Source: Actinocrispum wychmicini
Lineage (GTDB): Bacteria; Actinomycetota; Actinomycetes; Mycobacteriales; Pseudonocardiaceae
Length of the DNA stretch: 64,000 nt
Assembly (NCBI RefSeq): GCF_004345645.1
Contig: NZ_SLWS01000014.1
Coordinates: 124,001-188,000 of the forward strand
Reading direction: 5' to 3'
Below the pieces are notes generated by a model. It saw only the letters and a list, made by a program, of their open reading frames with translations. It was not told the origin of the DNA and ran no database searches. Shown one piece after another: positions 24,723 through 32,513 of this stretch; the stretch's first letter is position 1; the number at the start of each line of letters is the position of its first letter. Both the position numbers and the translations under genes were made by a program.

Positions 24723-26467
24723 ACGTACGCACTGGTCTGCCGTTGCTGGTTCTGGGAGCGCTGGTCGCGTTCCCGGTCATCGACCCGGCCGCGACCTACG
24801 AGCAGACCGTGTTGCTGATGGCGTTCCTGCTCGCGATCCAGGCCGTCAGCTGGAACATCATCTCTGGGTTCGCCGGTTACATCTCGTTGGGGCACAGTGT
24901 GTTCCTCGGAATCGGCGCGTACACCGCGGGGATACTGGCCGCTCGCTGGCACGTCAACCCGTTGGTGCTGGCGCCGCTGGCAGGCGTGGTCGCGGTGGTC
25001 GTCGCGCTGCTTGTCGGCAGCGTTGTGTTGCGTGCCAAAGGGCCCGCGTTCGTGATCATCACCATCGCGTTGTTGTTGGTGTTCCAGGTGCTCACGGTGA
25101 ACACGCCGGCGCTGACCAACGGCTCCGACGGAATCACGCTGGAACTGCCGTCCTGGTCGTCGGACATTCAGAACATCCCGTTCTACTACGCGTTTCTGGG
25201 ATTGCTGGTGGTGACGGTCGGCTTCGCCGGGTGGATTCGCCGGACCAAGTTCGGCACCGGGCTGGTGGCGATCCGCGAGGACGAGGGCAAGGCAGCGGCG
25301 ATCGGGATCCCGACCACGCTGTACAAGAACCTGGCCTATGCGGCCAGCGCGTTCTTCGTCGGGGTGGCCGGTGCCGTGTACGCGTATTTCCTGACGTTTC
25401 TGAACCCGTTGGGCGCCTTCAACATCCTCGCCAGCGTCATGGTCGTTCTCGCGGCACTTGTCGGCGGCAAGGGAACGTTGTGGGGACCTGTGGTCGGTGC
25501 GTTCATCGTCTCCTTCGCCGGGGAGGCCGCGACCAATTTCGGCGGTGAGTCGCAGACCCGTCTGGTCATGTTCGGCGTCGCCCTCGTGCTGGTCGTGGTG
25601 TTCATGCCCGACGGCCTGGTGCCACTGCTGAATCGTCTCGTCGCCCGAAAACGCCAAGCTGTCGACTACATCGATCACGTCGTCACCGTGGAACGCCGTC
25701 CGGTCGAGCCGAGTGTCCCGAAGACCGAGGTACTGCTGGAATTCCGGGATGTGGGCAAGGCGTTCGGCGGACTGCGCGCGGTGAACGGCGTGAACCTCGC
25801 GGTGCTCGACGGTTCGATCACCGCGCTGATCGGGCCGAACGGCTCCGGCAAGACGACCTTGTTCAACCTGGTCACGGGTATCGCGGGCGGGCATTCCGGG
25901 GAGATCCGGCTGGCCGGCCGGCCGTTGACCGGGCTGCCGCCGTGGACCCGGGCGCACCTCGGGCTCGGCCGCACCTTCCAGGTCACGCGGCTGTTCAAGG
26001 CCATGACCGTGATGGAGAACGTGGTCGCGCCGCTGCGTGGTTTCGCGCCAGGCGTGCTCGCGTCAGACGCGGTGGCCGGTCATGAAGCCGACCGTGCGCG
26101 GGAATTGTTGTCGTTCGTCGGTCTCGGCCGGTTCACCACCGAACGGGCCGGCGCTTTGTCGTACGGGCAACAGAAACTGGTGGAGTTGGCCCAGGTGTTG
26201 ATGCTTGAGCCGCGAATGGTGTTGCTCGACGAACCGGCCGGCGGGATCAGCCCCGGCCTGGTCGACCGAATGGCCGAGATCATCCGCGAACTGAACCACC
26301 GAGGCGTCACTTTCCTGGTGGTGGAACACAACATCCCGATGGTTCTGGACCTGTGCGACTCGGTGTTCGTCGTGGCCGGGGGATCGGTACTGGCCGCCGG
26401 CCCGCCGGAGATCATCCGGTCCAACCCGGCCGTGCTGGACGCGTACCTTGGCGGGGTGGTCTCGTAA
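24719..26467 (+). CDS. Fused ABC permease-ATPase (LivM-LivG)
   Basis: A 582-residue fusion. Residues 1 to about 310 form a LivM permease (LAIQAVSWNIISGFAGYISLGHSVFLGIGAYTAG, GTLWGPVVGAFIVSF). A charged linker (LVARKRQAVDYIDHVVTVERRP) joins it to an ATPase. The ATPase (about 335-582) has Walker A GPNGSGKTT (about 374), signature LSYGQQKLVELAQ, and Walker B MVLLDEPAGGISP followed by the switch His in VVEHNI. The order and domain boundaries are clean, so this is a genuine gene fusion. Such LivM-LivG fusions are known in actinobacteria and proteobacteria. It couples to the LivF gene by a one-base overlap. Confidence 0.93.
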   Translation: MNVRTGLPLLVLGALVAFPVIDPAATYEQTVLLMAFLLAIQAVSWNIISGFAGYISLGHSVFLGIGAYTAGILAARWHVNPLVLAPLAGVVAVVVALLVGSVVLRAKGPAFVIITIALLLVFQVLTVNTPALTNGSDGITLELPSWSSDIQNIPFYYAFLGLLVVTVGFAGWIRRTKFGTGLVAIREDEGKAAAIGIPTTLYKNLAYAASAFFVGVAGAVYAYFLTFLNPLGAFNILASVMVVLAALVGGKGTLWGPVVGAFIVSFAGEAATNFGGESQTRLVMFGVALVLVVVFMPDGLVPLLNRLVARKRQAVDYIDHVVTVERRPVEPSVPKTEVLLEFRDVGKAFGGLRAVNGVNLAVLDGSITALIGPNGSGKTTLFNLVTGIAGGHSGEIRLAGRPLTGLPPWTRAHLGLGRTFQVTRLFKAMTVMENVVAPLRGFAPGVLASDAVAGHEADRARELLSFVGLGRFTTERAGALSYGQQKLVELAQVLMLEPRMVLLDEPAGGISPGLVDRMAEIIRELNHRGVTFLVVEHNIPMVLDLCDSVFVVAGGSVLAAGPPEIIRSNPAVLDAYLGGVVS

Positions 26468-27186
26468 TGTTGGAACTGCAGGGCGTGTCCGCCGGTTACG
26501 GCGGTGGTGACGTGTTACAGGGAATCGATCTGACAATTGTCCCCCAGTCGGTGACGTGTGTCCTCGGACCGAACGGGGCCGGCAAGTCCACTGTGCTGCG
26601 TGTGGTCAGTGGGCTGGTCCGGCCCCGTCTCGGAAAGGTGACGTTGGGGGACAGGAGAATCGACGGGCTGAGCCCACCGGAGGTGCTCGGCCTGGGTGTC
26701 GCCCACGTTCCGCAGACAGGAGCGTTGTTCCCGGGGATGACCGTGCGGGAGAACGTGCTGATGGGCGGATATCTGATTCGACGGCAGCGAAAATTGTTGG
26801 CGGAACGGTATTCCGCGGTGGTGAACCTGGTGCCGCTGGTCGCGCACCGGGCCGACACCCCGGCCGGCACCCTGTCCGGCGGCCAGCGGCGAATGGTGGA
26901 GATCGGCCGGTCCCTGATGCTCGACCCGGCGGTGATCCTGCTCGACGAACCCTCACTCGGCCTCGACCCCCAAAGCCTCGAAGCGGTGACCGTACTCATC
27001 AACCGTATGCACGACAACGAGAAAACCGTGGTCCTGGTCGAGCAGAACGTCCGCCTGGGCCTGGCCCTGTCAACACACGCCGTGGTGTTGGAAGGCGGCC
27101 GCGTGCGCCTGCACGGAACCGCACAGGAGATCACCGAGCACCCAGACATCGCGTCGCTCTACGTCGGGGCGTTCGTTCAGTCCTAA
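26467..27186 (+). CDS. ABC importer ATP-binding protein (LivF-type)
   Basis: A 239-residue ATPase that pairs with the fused LivG domain. Walker A is GPNGAGKST at about 33-41, the signature is LSGGQRRMVEIGRSL, and Walker B is AVILLDEPSLGLDP. The LivF-specific LLSxxVARxxHVPQ region reads VLGLGVAHVPQTGALFPGMTVRENVLMGGY. It starts at ATG 26467 inside the preceding TAA. It is the last gene of the importer operon and converges with the LacI gene, with a four-base overlap. Confidence 0.93.
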   Translation: MLELQGVSAGYGGGDVLQGIDLTIVPQSVTCVLGPNGAGKSTVLRVVSGLVRPRLGKVTLGDRRIDGLSPPEVLGLGVAHVPQTGALFPGMTVRENVLMGGYLIRRQRKLLAERYSAVVNLVPLVAHRADTPAGTLSGGQRRMVEIGRSLMLDPAVILLDEPSLGLDPQSLEAVTVLINRMHDNEKTVVLVEQNVRLGLALSTHAVVLEGGRVRLHGTAQEITEHPDIASLYVGAFVQS

Positions 27187-28205
27187 CGGGACGGCGGCGC
27201 GGTCGACTCCCGCAGGACCAGGGTGGCCGGCAGGGTGATGGACTTCGTCGGCAGGTCCGGGTTGCCGAAGCGGTCCAGCAGCATCCGGGCGGCCTCCGCG
27301 CCGATCTGGTAGTGCGGGACCCGGACCGTGCTCAGCGGCGGGGTCAGCCGGTCGATGAACGGCATGTCGTTGAACCCCACCAGGCTGATGTGCTGCGGGC
27401 AACGCAGCCGGCGTTCGCCGAACACGTCCAGGCAGCCGAGGGCGATCATGTCGTTGGCCGCGACGACCGCGGTCGGCACCTTGCCCGCGTCCAGCATCGC
27501 CCGCGTCGCCCGCGCGCCCTCCAGTTCGGTGAACCCCTTGGCCGCGACCACCAGTCCGGGATCCAATGTCATGCCGGCGTCGTCCAGCGCCTGCCGGTAG
27601 GCGCGCAGCCGGCCGCGGCCCGTCGACGTGTCCTGCGGCCCGGCCACGTGCGCGATCCTGGTGTGCCCGAGGTCGATCAGGTGCCGGACGGCCATGGCGA
27701 TGCCGTCGTGGTCGTCGCCGGTCACCGACGGGATGTCGGAGTGGTCGACCCTGCGGTTGACCAGGACGATCCGGGTGCCCGCCCGGTGCGCGTCGATGAA
27801 CAGCCCGTCCTCACGGTGGGCCGTGGCGACCACCAGGCCGTCGACCTGGCGCGCCCGGAGCGTGTCGAACAGCTTGACCTGGCGGTCCGGGTCGTTGTCG
27901 GTGTTGGCGATCAGTGTGGTGTACCCGGCCGCGGCCAGTACGTCCTCGATGCCGCGCACGATCGGCGGGAACAACGGGTTGGTCAGGTCCGGGATCAGGA
28001 CGCCGACGGACATCGAACGCGCGGTCTTCAGGCCACGGGCCATCGCGTTCGGCTGGTAGCGCAGCTCCCGGGCCGCCGCCTGCACCCGGCGCATCGTGGC
28101 CGGGTTGACGAGCGAGCTCGTCGCCGGGTTGAGGGCGCGCGACGCCGTGGTCACGTGCACGCCGGCGCGCTGCGCGACCTCCTTGAGGGTGGGCGAGTTG
28201 GTCAT
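27183..28205 (-). CDS. LacI-family regulator
   Basis: A 340-residue regulator. The HTH and hinge helix are at the N-terminus (TLKEVAQRAGVHVTTASRALNPATSSLVNPATMRRVQAAARELRYQPNAMARGLKT). The sugar-binding-protein-like effector domain follows (SVGVLIPDLTNPLFPPIVRGIEDVLAAAGYTTLIANTDND). Start ATG 28205 is preferred over GTG 28253 because the LacI HTH begins six residues later. The longer start would also include the operator. It probably represses itself and the importer operon; the same GCAATCGTTT word precedes both genes. Confidence 0.92.
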   Translation of the reverse strand: MTNSPTLKEVAQRAGVHVTTASRALNPATSSLVNPATMRRVQAAARELRYQPNAMARGLKTARSMSVGVLIPDLTNPLFPPIVRGIEDVLAAAGYTTLIANTDNDPDRQVKLFDTLRARQVDGLVVATAHREDGLFIDAHRAGTRIVLVNRRVDHSDIPSVTGDDHDGIAMAVRHLIDLGHTRIAHVAGPQDTSTGRGRLRAYRQALDDAGMTLDPGLVVAAKGFTELEGARATRAMLDAGKVPTAVVAANDMIALGCLDVFGERRLRCPQHISLVGFNDMPFIDRLTPPLSTVRVPHYQIGAEAARMLLDRFGNPDLPTKSITLPATLVLRESTAPPSR

Positions 28206-28226
28206 GGCGGCACCCGGGGCTAGGCA

Positions 28227-28238
28227 GAAAACGATTGC
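28227..28238. promoter_or_regulatory. LacI autoregulatory operator candidate
   Basis: Read on the minus strand it is GCAATCGTTTTC, 22 bases before the LacI ATG. It matches the importer-promoter site at 22586-22597 in 11 of 12 positions. Confidence 0.55.
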
Positions 28239-28331
28239 AAACAAGCGTAACACGGCCTTGACCTTGGATTATCCGCGAGCGGTCCGGGAAATCCGCTGCG
28301 GCCGGCGATCATCTCCGGTTAGGGTCGGCTG

Positions 28332-29108
28332 GTGCCTGACGCCGCCGAACTGCTCGCCGCCTACGACGACCAGCTGCGCCCTGCCGAGTACACCCAGGTA
28401 GAGCCCGGGATCGGGGTCGAACGGGACGGGCCGGTGGTGCGGATCTTCGGCCGGCACCGAGGCTTCGTGAGCACACCCCGGGACCTCGGCGTCGACGGGG
28501 CCGAACTGGACAAGCTGATCGCCCGCCAACGCGACTTCTTCGCGGCCCGAGGCGAAGGCCTCGAATGGAAGACCCGCGGCCACGACCTGCCGGCCGACCT
28601 CCCATCCCACTTGTCCGCCGCCGGATTCGTCCCCGAGGACCGGGAAACCATCGTGATCGGCGCGGCCACCGACATAGCCGCCCAACCAGCGCGTACCCCG
28701 GACGGGATCGTGATCCGGGAGGTCAGCACCGACGAGGACTTCCACCGCATCGCGGCCATGGAGACGGCCGTGTGGGGGATGGACCTCTCCTGGCTGGCCG
28801 ACGACCTGATCACCCGACGCGCCTACACCACGGTCCTCGTCGCCGAAGCCGGCGACCAGCTCGTGTCCGCCGCCTGGCTGGTCGCCAAGTACGGACCGCA
28901 CTTCGCGGGCATGTGGGGCGGCTCCACCGTGGCCGACTGGCGCCGCCGCGGCATCTACCGCGCCCTGGTCGCCCGCCGCGCCCAGGTGGCCGTCGAGCGA
29001 GGGATCACGTACCTGCAGGTGGACGCCTCCGACGACAGCCGCCCCATCCTGGAACGCCTCGGCTTCATCGCAGTGGGCACAACCACGCCTTATGTCTGGA
29101 CACCGTAG
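28332..29108 (+). CDS. GNAT N-acetyltransferase
   Basis: A 258-residue protein with the acetyl-CoA fold in its C-terminal half. IREVSTDEDFHRIAAMETAVWG begins the GNAT domain (about 135). The pyrophosphate loop region reads AGMWGGSTVADWRRRGIYRALVARRAQVA, a Q/RxxGxG/A-like motif written as RRRGIYRA. YLQVDASDDSRPILERLGF is the terminal strand/helix. The N-terminal 130 residues are an actinobacterial extension. GTG 28332 is the start. The acceptor is unknown and the gene stands alone. Confidence 0.85.
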   Translation: MPDAAELLAAYDDQLRPAEYTQVEPGIGVERDGPVVRIFGRHRGFVSTPRDLGVDGAELDKLIARQRDFFAARGEGLEWKTRGHDLPADLPSHLSAAGFVPEDRETIVIGAATDIAAQPARTPDGIVIREVSTDEDFHRIAAMETAVWGMDLSWLADDLITRRAYTTVLVAEAGDQLVSAAWLVAKYGPHFAGMWGGSTVADWRRRGIYRALVARRAQVAVERGITYLQVDASDDSRPILERLGFIAVGTTTPYVWTP

Positions 29109-29125
29109 TTCGCGGCAGGCTCGGC

Positions 29126-30517
29126 TTACGACACCTCGCCGTGCTCGTTGACTCGCCAGCCGTCGGATGTCTTGATCAAGGTGAGCCTGAGTTTCTTGCC
29201 ACCGTCAGTCGGCACGTCGACAGTGACCGAGTTTATGTAGGAATCCGGCGTGGCAGTGGGTTTTCCAGTCACCCGGGTCATGATGATCGCACTCAGATCA
29301 ATTCTGGTCAACGTGATGGCCTGATATTCTTCGGTAGTGTATGGGCTGAGTCCGTCCAGCCATTGTTTTTTGGTGATTCCCGCTGTGTGGTTGACGAATG
29401 CTCTCGCCCATTTGTCGGCGCAGTCGAGCGCCGCTGGATCAACCTTGGTGAGGGTTTTGTTGTCGGTAGGGTTGAGTCGCGTGTCGGTGGGGTAGGGCCT
29501 CGTACTCGTGGTGGAACTGTCGGATGTCGAGGTGGTGGTGGGTGTCTGGGAGGGTGTGGTGGTGCCGGACGCCCGGGAACCGCGATCTTGATTGGTCGCG
29601 ATGATGATCACGCTGGCCGCCGCGATCCCCGCGACGGCGACCGAGACGATTCTGTCCCGTGTTCTTGTCGTGGTAGCGGGAAGTGTGATGTCGGGGGCGG
29701 GACTCACGTCGAACCCGACACTGTCGGGGACGTCGAGACCGTGTGCTGGATTGCGAACCAAAGCCAGATGGTCGGCGGTGCCCGTGCCGCGTTGGCTCGG
29801 CAACGGCAGGCCGCGCGCTGCCATCGTCGCGCGCAGTCGGCGGTAGATGGTGGCCAGGCTCAGCAGTTCGGGTCCATCCGGGATTCCGTTACGCAGTAAG
29901 GCAACGAGCTCTCCGGTGAACGCGGTGTACGTGGCGCCGGGCCGCGCGAGGGCCGGCGTGTTGGGCGGGGTGGACGTCAGGGTGTAGGTCCCGGCCACCT
30001 CGATCTGTCCGAGGACGGCTTCCGTGTCGCCCGTCATGACCCCTTGGGTGGCGCGGCCACTGAAGCAGCAGTCGAGCACAAGGACCCGGTTGGTCGCCTG
30101 GCAGTTCAGGAAGACATCCCGGAGCAGGTCCATGCTCAGCGCGCTCACCGGCAACTCGTCGACGTCCGTGTCGGAAAGGCACAAGTACAGTTCGTTTCGT
30201 ACGGATCCCGTGAGGCCATGTCCGGCGAAATACACCAGGAAGGTGTCGTCGGCCCGCTTCGCGTATTCGCAGAGTGTTCGGTACACGTCGCGAACCGAGC
30301 CGGTGCCGTCGACGATTCCGCACCGGTTCGCTGTGAATCCACTGCGGGTCGAATCGGTCAGCACCGTGTGTAACGCGTCGAGATTGTTGTCCACCGCGGG
30401 CAGGTTCGGCAGATCCGTCGACCGGTACGAACTCACTCCGATGAGAACGGCACAAGATCGTTCGGGATCGGGCAGTCGCACCAGGGTCACCTCGGACGTC
30501 TCGGATCGGGCCTCCAC
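29126..30517 (-). CDS. Caspase-family membrane-anchored protein
   Basis: The N-terminal 250 residues are a caspase-like peptidase C14 domain. The first strand is SCAVLIGVSSY. Catalytic His100 lies in VYFAGHG and catalytic Cys151 in VLDCCFSG. A single hydrophobic segment (about 289-307) follows. A Ser/Thr/Pro-rich spacer and a C-terminal 100-residue domain (LDCADKWARAFVNHTAGITKKQWLDGLSPYTTEEYQ) then lie outside the membrane. Predicted topology is cytosolic protease and external NTF2-like domain, fitting a signal-transducing or regulated-death protein. No partner gene is adjacent. Expression of the GTG start at 30517 is inferred. It shows lower GC in its 3' part than neighbouring genes. Confidence 0.85.
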   Translation of the reverse strand: MEARSETSEVTLVRLPDPERSCAVLIGVSSYRSTDLPNLPAVDNNLDALHTVLTDSTRSGFTANRCGIVDGTGSVRDVYRTLCEYAKRADDTFLVYFAGHGLTGSVRNELYLCLSDTDVDELPVSALSMDLLRDVFLNCQATNRVLVLDCCFSGRATQGVMTGDTEAVLGQIEVAGTYTLTSTPPNTPALARPGATYTAFTGELVALLRNGIPDGPELLSLATIYRRLRATMAARGLPLPSQRGTGTADHLALVRNPAHGLDVPDSVGFDVSPAPDITLPATTTRTRDRIVSVAVAGIAAASVIIIATNQDRGSRASGTTTPSQTPTTTSTSDSSTTSTRPYPTDTRLNPTDNKTLTKVDPAALDCADKWARAFVNHTAGITKKQWLDGLSPYTTEEYQAITLTRIDLSAIIMTRVTGKPTATPDSYINSVTVDVPTDGGKKLRLTLIKTSDGWRVNEHGEVS

Positions 30518-30610
30518 CGTCCCCGAACCTCGCGCTGGAGTTTCTCACAGCACATTCCGCCCGCCCGTGGCGGTGCCGCGCAATCTGCTGCTCCGCACAG
30601 TCCGGCGCGG

Positions 30611-31045
30611 TTAGACGCCTAGTTCGCCGGCGAGGCGGTGGAGGTACACGGCGAACTGTTTTCGGTCGTGGTCTGGCCAGGTCTCGGTGAGTTCGTCGAA
30701 GGCTCGGCGTTGCCATCGGTTCGCGGCTTCGCGGAGGTGGCGGCCTTCGTCGGTCAGGCGGAGCACGGTTCGGCGGCGGTCCTGGTCGGATTCGGCACGG
30801 TCGAGGTAGCCGGCGTCGGCGGCGTCGCGGACCATTCGGCTGGCGCCGGAGTGGTCGAGGCCGAGTTGGTGGGCTACGGCGTTGACGGTCGCCTCGTTGT
30901 GTCGGGCGGCGTGGACGGCTTCGACCACGAGGATGTGCTGGACGTGGCGCATCTCGCCGGTGAGGTCCCGGGACGCGTGGTTGGTCCAGCGCCGGGCGAA
31001 GAACCGGACCAGGCGAAACAGCGCGGGCCCGCCGTTGTGATTCAC
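30611..31045 (-). CDS. MarR-family regulator
   Basis: A 144-residue winged-helix regulator. The DNA-binding region is ATVNAVAHQLGLDHSGASRMVRDAADAGYLDRAESDQDRRRTVLRLTDEGR, with the wing in DQDRRRTVLRLT. I start it at GTG 31045. The longer form from GTG 31090 would run across the palindrome at 31080-31110. It is divergent from a VOC-family gene at 31128, and probably represses it and itself through that palindrome. The effector is unknown. Confidence 0.88.
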   Translation of the reverse strand: MNHNGGPALFRLVRFFARRWTNHASRDLTGEMRHVQHILVVEAVHAARHNEATVNAVAHQLGLDHSGASRMVRDAADAGYLDRAESDQDRRRTVLRLTDEGRHLREAANRWQRRAFDELTETWPDHDRKQFAVYLHRLAGELGV

Positions 31046-31079
31046 GGAAGCCACGGTACATCGAGACTGTACATCGCGT

Positions 31080-31110
31080 GCGATGCGCACTTATTATGTG
31101 TGCGAATCGC
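31080..31110. promoter_or_regulatory. Inverted repeat between MarR and VOC genes
   Basis: GCGATGCGCAC (31080-31090) and GTGCGAATCGC (31100-31110) pair at 10 of 11 positions across a nine-base spacer. The site is centred between the two divergent starts, as expected for a MarR operator. Confidence 0.6.
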
Positions 31111-31127
31111 ATGTATTGGAGACCGTG

Positions 31128-31505
31128 ATGACCGTTCTGCTCAACCACATGATCGTGCCGGCCACGGACAAGCAGGTGTCCGCCGAGTTCCTGGCCCGGC
31201 TGCTTGGACTACCTGTGGGCGCGCCCGCCGGACCGTTCGTGCCCGTTCCGGTCAACGCCGACCTGACCATGGACTTCGACGACCGGCGCGGCGCCACCCC
31301 CGGGCACTACGCGTTCCTTGTCGACGACGACACGTTCGACAAGCTGCTCGGCCACCTGCGGGACAGTCCGGGGATCGACTACGGCTCGGGGCCCATGCAC
31401 GGCTGGGACCGGCAGATCAACCATCTCGGTGGCGGGCGCGGCGTGTACGTCGCCGATCCCGACGGGCACAGCTACGAGGTCTTCACCGCCGACCCCAACG
31501 AATAA
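31128..31505 (+). CDS. VOC/glyoxalase-family protein
   Basis: A 125-residue protein of the vicinal oxygen chelate fold, with paired beta-alpha-beta units. The N-terminal metal-ligand His lies in LLNHMIVPATDKQVSAEFLARLLGLP. The second unit ends GRGVYVADPDGHSYEVFTAD with candidate ligand residues His and Glu. ATG 31128 gives the natural start, and ATG 31083 would lie within the operator. Members include lyases, dioxygenases and resistance proteins. Control by the divergent MarR regulator suggests a role in handling a toxic or aromatic compound. The substrate is not predictable. Confidence 0.88.
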   Translation: MTVLLNHMIVPATDKQVSAEFLARLLGLPVGAPAGPFVPVPVNADLTMDFDDRRGATPGHYAFLVDDDTFDKLLGHLRDSPGIDYGSGPMHGWDRQINHLGGGRGVYVADPDGHSYEVFTADPNE

Positions 31506-31511
31506 AACTTG

Positions 31512-31523
31512 ACTTATATAAGT
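31512..31523. promoter_or_regulatory. Perfect palindrome upstream of the ArsR gene
   Basis: ACTTATATAAGT is a perfect 12-base palindrome, AT-rich in a GC-rich region and overlapping a TTGACT -35-like word at 31509. It is 21 bases before the ArsR start, consistent with an autoregulatory operator. Confidence 0.6.
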
Positions 31524-31544
31524 ACGCGTTGTCAGGCTGGCCGG

Positions 31545-31886
31545 GTGCACGCGTTCGATGTTCTCGGTGACCCGGTCCGGCGGCGGATTCTGGAGCTGCT
31601 GGCCGACGGCGAGCTGCCGGCCGGGGAGATCACCGAGGTGGTGCGCGCCGAGTTCGGGATCTCGCAACCCGGCGTGTCGCAACACCTGCGTGTTCTGCGC
31701 GAGAACGGGTTCGCCACGGTCCGCGCGGACGGCACGCGGCGGCTGTACTCCGTCGATCCCGCGCCACTGCAGGAAATCGACGCCTGGTTGGACAGATACC
31801 GGCGGTTCTGGACCCAGCGGCTGGGTGCGCTGGGCACGGAAATCGCCCGGGGAAAGCGGGAACGCCGGACTCGCGACGGCACGTAG
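31545..31886 (+). CDS. ArsR-family winged-helix regulator
   Basis: A 113-residue regulator. The winged helix is VHAFDVLGDPVRRRILELLADGELPAGEITEVVRAEFGISQPGVSQHLRVLRENGFATVRADGTRRLYSVDP. No CxC metal motif is present, so it is not a classical arsenic or cadmium sensor. The tail (LDRYRRFWTQRLGALGTEIAR) is that of the SmtB-like subgroup often paired with SRPBCC genes; no SRPBCC gene is here. GTG 31545 is chosen since the upstream bases hold the palindrome. Confidence 0.85.
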   Translation: MHAFDVLGDPVRRRILELLADGELPAGEITEVVRAEFGISQPGVSQHLRVLRENGFATVRADGTRRLYSVDPAPLQEIDAWLDRYRRFWTQRLGALGTEIARGKRERRTRDGT

Positions 31887-31922
31887 ACTCAGCTCCCGAA
31901 ATCCGACCAGGGAGGTAGCGCC

Positions 31923-32513
31923 GTGCCACCCGTCAACCAGCAACGCCGTGAGGCCCTCGCGGACGCGGCCATCGCCATCGTGTCCCGCGAGGGCACGCAC
32001 GGCCTGTCGCACCGAGCGGTGGACGAGGCGGCCGAGGTGCCGAGGGGGACGACGTCCAACTACTTCCGGTCGCGGGAAGCGTTGCTGGAGGCGACCGTCG
32101 CTCGGCTGGTTCAGCTGCATTTCCAGTGGATCGCCGAACTGCGCGCGCAACGGGCCGGCGACCTGAACCGGGCGGCCCTGCACGAGATCCTGTCCACGGT
32201 CCTGGCCGAGGCGGTCACCACCTACCAGGACCGCTACCGGGCGATGCTCGAACTGCTGCTGGAGGGAACGCGTCGGCCGGAGCTGCGGGACGCGCTGGTC
32301 AGGATCTTCAGTGGCGCGTTCGAATTGGTCCAGGAGGCGCATCGGGCGGACGGCGTGGCGCCGACCGAGGAGGAAGTCCACCTGATGCGCGTGTGCTACA
32401 TGGGTGTCCTGTTCGGATACGTCGTCCTGCCGGAGACGCTTATCCAGCTCGGCCCGCGCGAGACGACAGGCGAGTTGTTGACGGCCGTCCTTGGATACAA
32501 GGCGAAAGTCTAG
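31923..32513 (+). CDS. TetR-family regulator
   Basis: A 196-residue regulator. The HTH is REALADAAIAIVSREGTHGLSHRAVDEAAEVPRGTTSNYFRSREALLEATVARL (about 8-60). The C-terminal domain (LAEAVTTYQDRYRAMLELLLEGTRRPELRDALVRIF) is typical of the PA3133-like TetR_C_7/17 subgroup. GTG 31923 follows AGGGAGG. The gene starts 36 bases after ArsR and may share its transcript. Its TAG overlaps the convergent dinB stop. The target is unknown. Confidence 0.9.
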   Translation: MPPVNQQRREALADAAIAIVSREGTHGLSHRAVDEAAEVPRGTTSNYFRSREALLEATVARLVQLHFQWIAELRAQRAGDLNRAALHEILSTVLAEAVTTYQDRYRAMLELLLEGTRRPELRDALVRIFSGAFELVQEAHRADGVAPTEEEVHLMRVCYMGVLFGYVVLPETLIQLGPRETTGELLTAVLGYKAKV

